From Mangifera indica (taxonomy: Eukaryota > Streptophyta > Magnoliopsida > Sapindales > Anacardiaceae), in NCBI RefSeq assembly GCF_011075055.1, contig NC_058137.1, positions 19,081,463 through 19,145,462 of the forward strand: a stretch of 64,000 bases of DNA, read 5' to 3'. Position numbers and translations under genes: made by a program. Numbering within the stretch: position 1 is the first letter of the stretch; every line of letters starts with the position of its first letter. This document shows positions 60,901 through 64,000 of the stretch, piece after piece. The notes beneath the pieces are model-generated. The model searched no databases. It had not been told where the DNA came from and saw nothing but the letters and a program-made list of their open reading frames with translations.

Positions 60901-63900
60901 ACTTCTCTTGCATTTTTTGAACCTTTTCCAAACTAAACAACTTGCTCATGACCATCTGGTGATTGTGATGCAAATGCTCATTCTTCCAATGTTAGCTCAC
61001 GCATTCCAGAATGGCCAAAGTTGGGAGGTTGTTGACCCTAGCATTATAAAAACAGTTGTTGACAAACTTCTTGATCCTCCAGAAGAGGTGACCCCCAATT
61101 GTGCAATTTGAATTTGGTTAATGCAATTCTTTTAGCAGTTTTTCTGTTTAGATACATATAATGTTGTCGCTTATGTATTGATTATTCTTTGCCTTTAATT
61201 TATAAATATATTCTATTTCTCACACAGGTTTCTGCTGAATATGATGAACCATTGAGGATAGAACTTTTGCAACTTGCTACGTTACTTCTTAAGTATCTCC
61301 AGAATGATCTTGTTCAGCACAGGAAAGAACTTATCAAATTCGGTTGGAATCATCTCAAACGGGAAGATAGTGCTAGTAAGCAGTGGGCATTTGTCAATGT
61401 GTGTCACTTCTTGGAGGCCTATCAAGCCCCAGAAAAAATTATTCTTCAGGTAACTTGCAATGGTGCATGGACAAATAGATCTATGATACCCATTTAATTG
61501 TTTTCACTAGTTAAAACCTTGTCAGCAAGTTTTTAAATACAACGGCAATTTATCTTTTATTTGAAATCCATTGTGAGTTCCTAGGAATTTTTGTTGCCTG
61601 CAAGTGGTTGAGTTCAAAAGTTACTCATACGAAATTATTGGCTCTATGAGCATTTTCTTAGTATTTTATTGTACTATTAATAAAAATATACTGATGGGTG
61701 TATGAAAATCAGGTTTTTGTTGCACTTCTTAGAACTTGCCAGCCAGAGAATAAATTGTTGGTTAAGCAGGCCCTTGATATACTAATGCCAGCATTACCAA
61801 AAAGGTTGCCTCTTGGGGATTCTCGAATGCCAATTTGGATACGGTACACCAAAAAGATTTTGGTTGAGGAGGGTCACTCAATCCCTAATTTGATTCACAT
61901 TTTCCAGCTCATTGTACGTCATTCAGATCTCTTCTACAGCTGCAGAGCACAATTTGTCCCACAGATGGTGAATTCTCTTAGTCGACTTGGATTGCCATAT
62001 AATACTGCAGCAGAAAACAGGCGCCTTGCCATTGAACTTGCTGGATTGGTTGTCAGTTGGGAAAAACAAAGGCAAAATGAAATGAAAGTGGTAACTGATA
62101 GTGATGTGTCCAACCAGATGACTGATGGATTCAATCCTAGCTCTTCTAGTACTGACCTTAAACGTCCAGTTGATGGTTCCACATCTTCTGTTAAAGTAGA
62201 ACCTGGTCTTCAATCCCTATGTGTCATGTCACCTGGAGGTGCCTCATCAATCCCTAACGTTGAAACACCAGGTTCTGCTGGCCAACCTGATGAAGAATTC
62301 AAGCCAAATGCTGCTATGGAAGAAATGATTATCAATTTTCTAATCAGAGTGAGACTTCTTTTACAGTTGTGATTTAGATCTATTTAGGAGGCCAGGTTAT
62401 TATTTCAAAATTTTCGCAGCCTGCTTTCACATTATTATCTTTTAATAAATATAGAGCTGTCTGATTAAATGATGATTTGCTTGATTCCTGCTTCTTGGAA
62501 GTAAATCGCTGTTGATTTTGTTGTATGATTACAACATTGCTTGGCATTATTTGTGGGATATTTCTATTTTCCATTTATTTCTATATCCCCACCTTCTTTA
62601 TCAAAACCCAAACCTCCCAATGCTCCTGTTATGTTACAGAAAAATTATAAAATAATTTTTAGTCCAATTTTGTGCTACTTCAGGGTAGGAAATGCTTACA
62701 ATGCAATTTTCTGAAAGATTATGGCAGATTGGTCTTCATTTATCATACTTGCAGGACCAGATCTTTTTATGTCGAAGCTTCTAATTCATCTTGTTTTGCC
62801 ACACTTCATGTGCAAAAGGGTTCGATTGCTATTTTTATTTTGAGGTAGAGTTAGTGGAGTTTTTGATGAAGAAAGCCATTTGTCTTGTCTGTCTGAAAAC
62901 AGGTGGCATTGGTCATAGAGCCTAAGGACAAGGAAGCGAGTATCATGTACAAGCAGGCTTTAGAGCTACTTTCACAAGCTCTGAAGGTGTGGCCAAATGC
63001 CAATGTTAAGTTTAATTACTTGGAAAGGTTACTGGGCAGCATTCAACCAACTCAATCAAAGGACCCTTCCACAGCTCTTGCACAGGGATTGGATGTCATG
63101 AACAAGATCCTGGAGGAGCAGCCACGATTATTCATTAAAAATAACATCAATCAGATATCTCAGGTCTGTTCCCTTGAATTAGGCCTCTGATTTTCCCCAA
63201 GTTTCTCTGCAGTTACCTGAAATTTTCACATTTATCATCATTTTTATATTTTTCAGATTCTTGAACCTTGTTTCAAGTATAAAATGTTAGATGCTGGAAA
63301 GTCGTTGTGTGCATTGTTGAAGATGGTCTTTAGTGCTTTCCCTCTAGATGCAGCAAGCACACCAAATGATGTAAAGCTTTTGTATCAGAAGGTCGATGAG
63401 CTCATACAAAAGCATATAAATATGATTACAGCTCCTCAGACGTCAGGTGAAGATAATTCTGCTAACTCGATTAGCTTTGTGCTGCTTGTCATCAAAACCT
63501 TGGCAGAGGTGCAGAAGAACTTCCTTGACCCTACACTTTTTGTTCGTATTTTCCAACGTCTGGCACGAGATATGGGATCTTCAGTGGGATCTCATCTGAA
63601 ACAAGTATGTTAAACCCACTTTTTTTCTTTTTTTTGTGTGTGTGTGTGTAGAGTCCCATTTTACTCACTCATCAAATTCTTTTCATGCTTTAAGTTTCTG
63701 TCTATCATTTTCCTGCTGATACCTTATATGATAATGTTGATGGTGAGGACAGATATGCTGTCAGTCTTTGACGGTAATGATTTCTTTTGGTACTCATATT
63801 TCTAGAATTTCAGTGATGATAAAATGTGATGCTAGACATGATCAGTAAATGGCAGAAAATTTCATTTATTTCTGTAATTTATGAAATTCCGTTTTTCGTT

Positions 63901-64000
63901 AATTCTTATGTTGATTTGGCTTTTCTTTTTCTCTTTTATTTATTTATTAATTTTTGATGACATGCACTATAGGATTTATTCTGTCTCAACAATTAAGCTG
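45983..64000 (+). CDS. TRA1: TRRAP/Tra1 homologue, SAGA and NuA4 scaffold subunit (3' end beyond window)
   Basis: The first 24 coding exons, about 2,302 codons, of the plant Tra1/TRRAP protein, a PI3K-related pseudokinase of about 3,850 residues in plants. Known role: nuclear scaffold that binds transcription activators and recruits SAGA and NuA4 histone acetyltransferases. The start MSPIQNFEQHSRRLVEP is the family's plant N-terminus. What is visible is a long series of helical HEAT/TPR-like repeats: for example EILNRLPHSEVLRPFVQDLL, HPDSPPGKLVLHLFRCIFG, WGGKALQLLGKLGGRNRRFL and YRLPLTKFLNRYSTLAVDYF. A Ser/Thr/Pro linker lies at about residues 1595-1635 (exon 18) and another in exon 22. All introns are GT..AG and in phase, with no stops. 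The FAT, pseudokinase and FATC domains would follow outside. Intron 9 carries a copia fragment. Confidence 0.95.
48324..50625 (+). other. Introns 4 and 5 of the TRRAP gene
   Basis: Introns of 1162 bp (48,324-49,485) and 1031 bp (49,595-50,625) either side of exon 5. T-rich plant intron sequence; a poly-T run near 48,859-48,875. No element ends or coding pieces were recognised. Confidence 0.5.
51061..52193 (+). other. Intron 8 of the TRRAP gene
   Basis: 1133-bp intron. The stretch 51,650-51,845 (ATAATCCCAC..., ending CGCATTAAACACAACC) looks like the end of a small DNA transposon, but the other end was not found. Confidence 0.35.
52350..54310 (-). mobile_element. Ty1/copia fragment (element E) in TRRAP intron 9
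   Basis: Reversed relative to the gene. Minus-strand frames give, from 54,310 down, VDKGKTIVNCKWVFTVKYIA, RLVAKGFIQTNGVD, LGVKNIFLNGDLSKEAFM, ITILIVYVDDIILMRDDLSE (intact YVDD), MEVVMSKKGIYIYMSQRKYI, then after a nested MITE the block MKRGRYQRF, and RNase H at 52,886-52,536 (VARSSIKAEFRAMARGICEV, LYCDNKATVSIAHNHVHDYL). Below it an LTR start TGTTGGATATTT lies at 52,520. Gag, most of integrase and the other LTR are missing. Several stops make it inactive. It lengthens intron 9 to 2.48 kb. Confidence 0.82.
53170..53554. mobile_element. Non-autonomous hAT-type MITE, 385 bp, nested in copia element E
   Basis: Left end TAAGGTTGGATCC, right end GCATCCACCCCCA (imperfect inverted repeat), flanked by an exact 8-bp duplication GGTGCATC at 53,162-53,169 and 53,555-53,562. 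The interior is full of GGCTCGATT / CGAGCC type subterminal repeats, typical of plant hAT elements. It splits the copia RT between DSIDKDAP and MKRGRYQRF. Confidence 0.9.
58467..59387 (+). other. Intron 15 of the TRRAP gene
   Basis: 921-bp intron with a purine-rich stretch (58,605-58,770) and a short CATTT tandem repeat at 59,293-59,316. No coding pieces recognised. Confidence 0.5.
63605..64000 (+). other. Intron 24 of the TRRAP gene, runs off the window
   Basis: Starts GTATGTTAAACC; contains a (GT)n run at 63,636-63,650. No further exon of the protein was recognised before the window ends. Confidence 0.65.

Larger units (their letters stand above)
45983..63604 (+). other. TRA1: Exon map of the TRRAP/Tra1 gene (visible part)
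   Basis: Coding exons: 45983-46040, 46413-47137, 48023-48148, 48238-48323, 49486-49594, 50626-50721, 50837-50899, 51001-51060, 52194-52262, 54740-54821, 55000-55052, 55129-55227, 55305-56537, 57058-58059, 58131-58466, 59388-59646, 59746-59968, 60078-60465, 60629-60778, 60866-61087, 61228-61449, 61713-62348, 62903-63163, 63257-63604. The last visible donor is CAA|GTATGT; 63,605-64,000 is intron. Exon 13 (1233 bp) and exon 14 (1002 bp) are the longest. The acceptor before exon 12 is TTTAAAG, a weak one. Confidence 0.88.

Overview
The window is nuclear DNA of a flowering plant, most likely a eudicot. It is AT-rich, its genes have many introns with GT..AG borders, it carries plant families of Ty1/copia, Ty3/gypsy, hAT and Mutator-like elements, and its two genes have a clearly plant version of their protein sequence. 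The species cannot be named from the sequence alone. No tRNA, rRNA, CRISPR array or bacterial-type operon was seen.

Layout. Bases 1-13,921 are a pile of nested, dead transposons: a Mutator-like transposase fragment, two small MITEs, a reversed copia element (about 3.1-5.0 kb), a Ty3/gypsy element inserted into it at base 5040, then a clean 2.34-kb solo LTR. Bases 14,203-27,822 hold gene 1, a 17-exon gene for an M3-family zinc oligopeptidase of the organellar oligopeptidase (OOP/TOP) type, predicted at 783 residues. Intron 11, directly after the active-site exon, is 6.6 kb because a copia element sits in it; that element itself carries a 605-bp solo LTR and a 709-bp MITE. Bases 28.6-44.4 kb are again transposons: a hAT element split by a MITE, a short fold-back MITE, fragments of an endogenous plant pararetrovirus, a copia gag piece, and a whole but dead copia element bounded by LTR remnants. 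At 44,473-44,540 lies a decayed copy of the last exon of gene 1, evidence of an old duplication whose remainder is gone.

Bases 45,983 to the right edge hold gene 2, the plant TRRAP/Tra1 scaffold of the SAGA and NuA4 histone acetyltransferase complexes. Twenty-four exons (about 2,302 codons) are visible; the FAT, pseudokinase and FATC part lies beyond the window. Its intron 9 contains a reversed copia fragment, which in turn carries a 385-bp hAT-type MITE.

The two genes point the same way but have unrelated jobs (peptide clearance in organelles; transcription co-activation) and nothing suggests co-regulation beyond one oddity: related Mutator-type MITEs end about 280 and 300 bp upstream of their two start codons. 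All exon borders were read by eye from splice sites, reading phase and the expected protein; every junction keeps the reading frame. I did not find an undescribed molecular system; the most unusual things are the exon relic, the MITE family and the exact nested insertion footprints.
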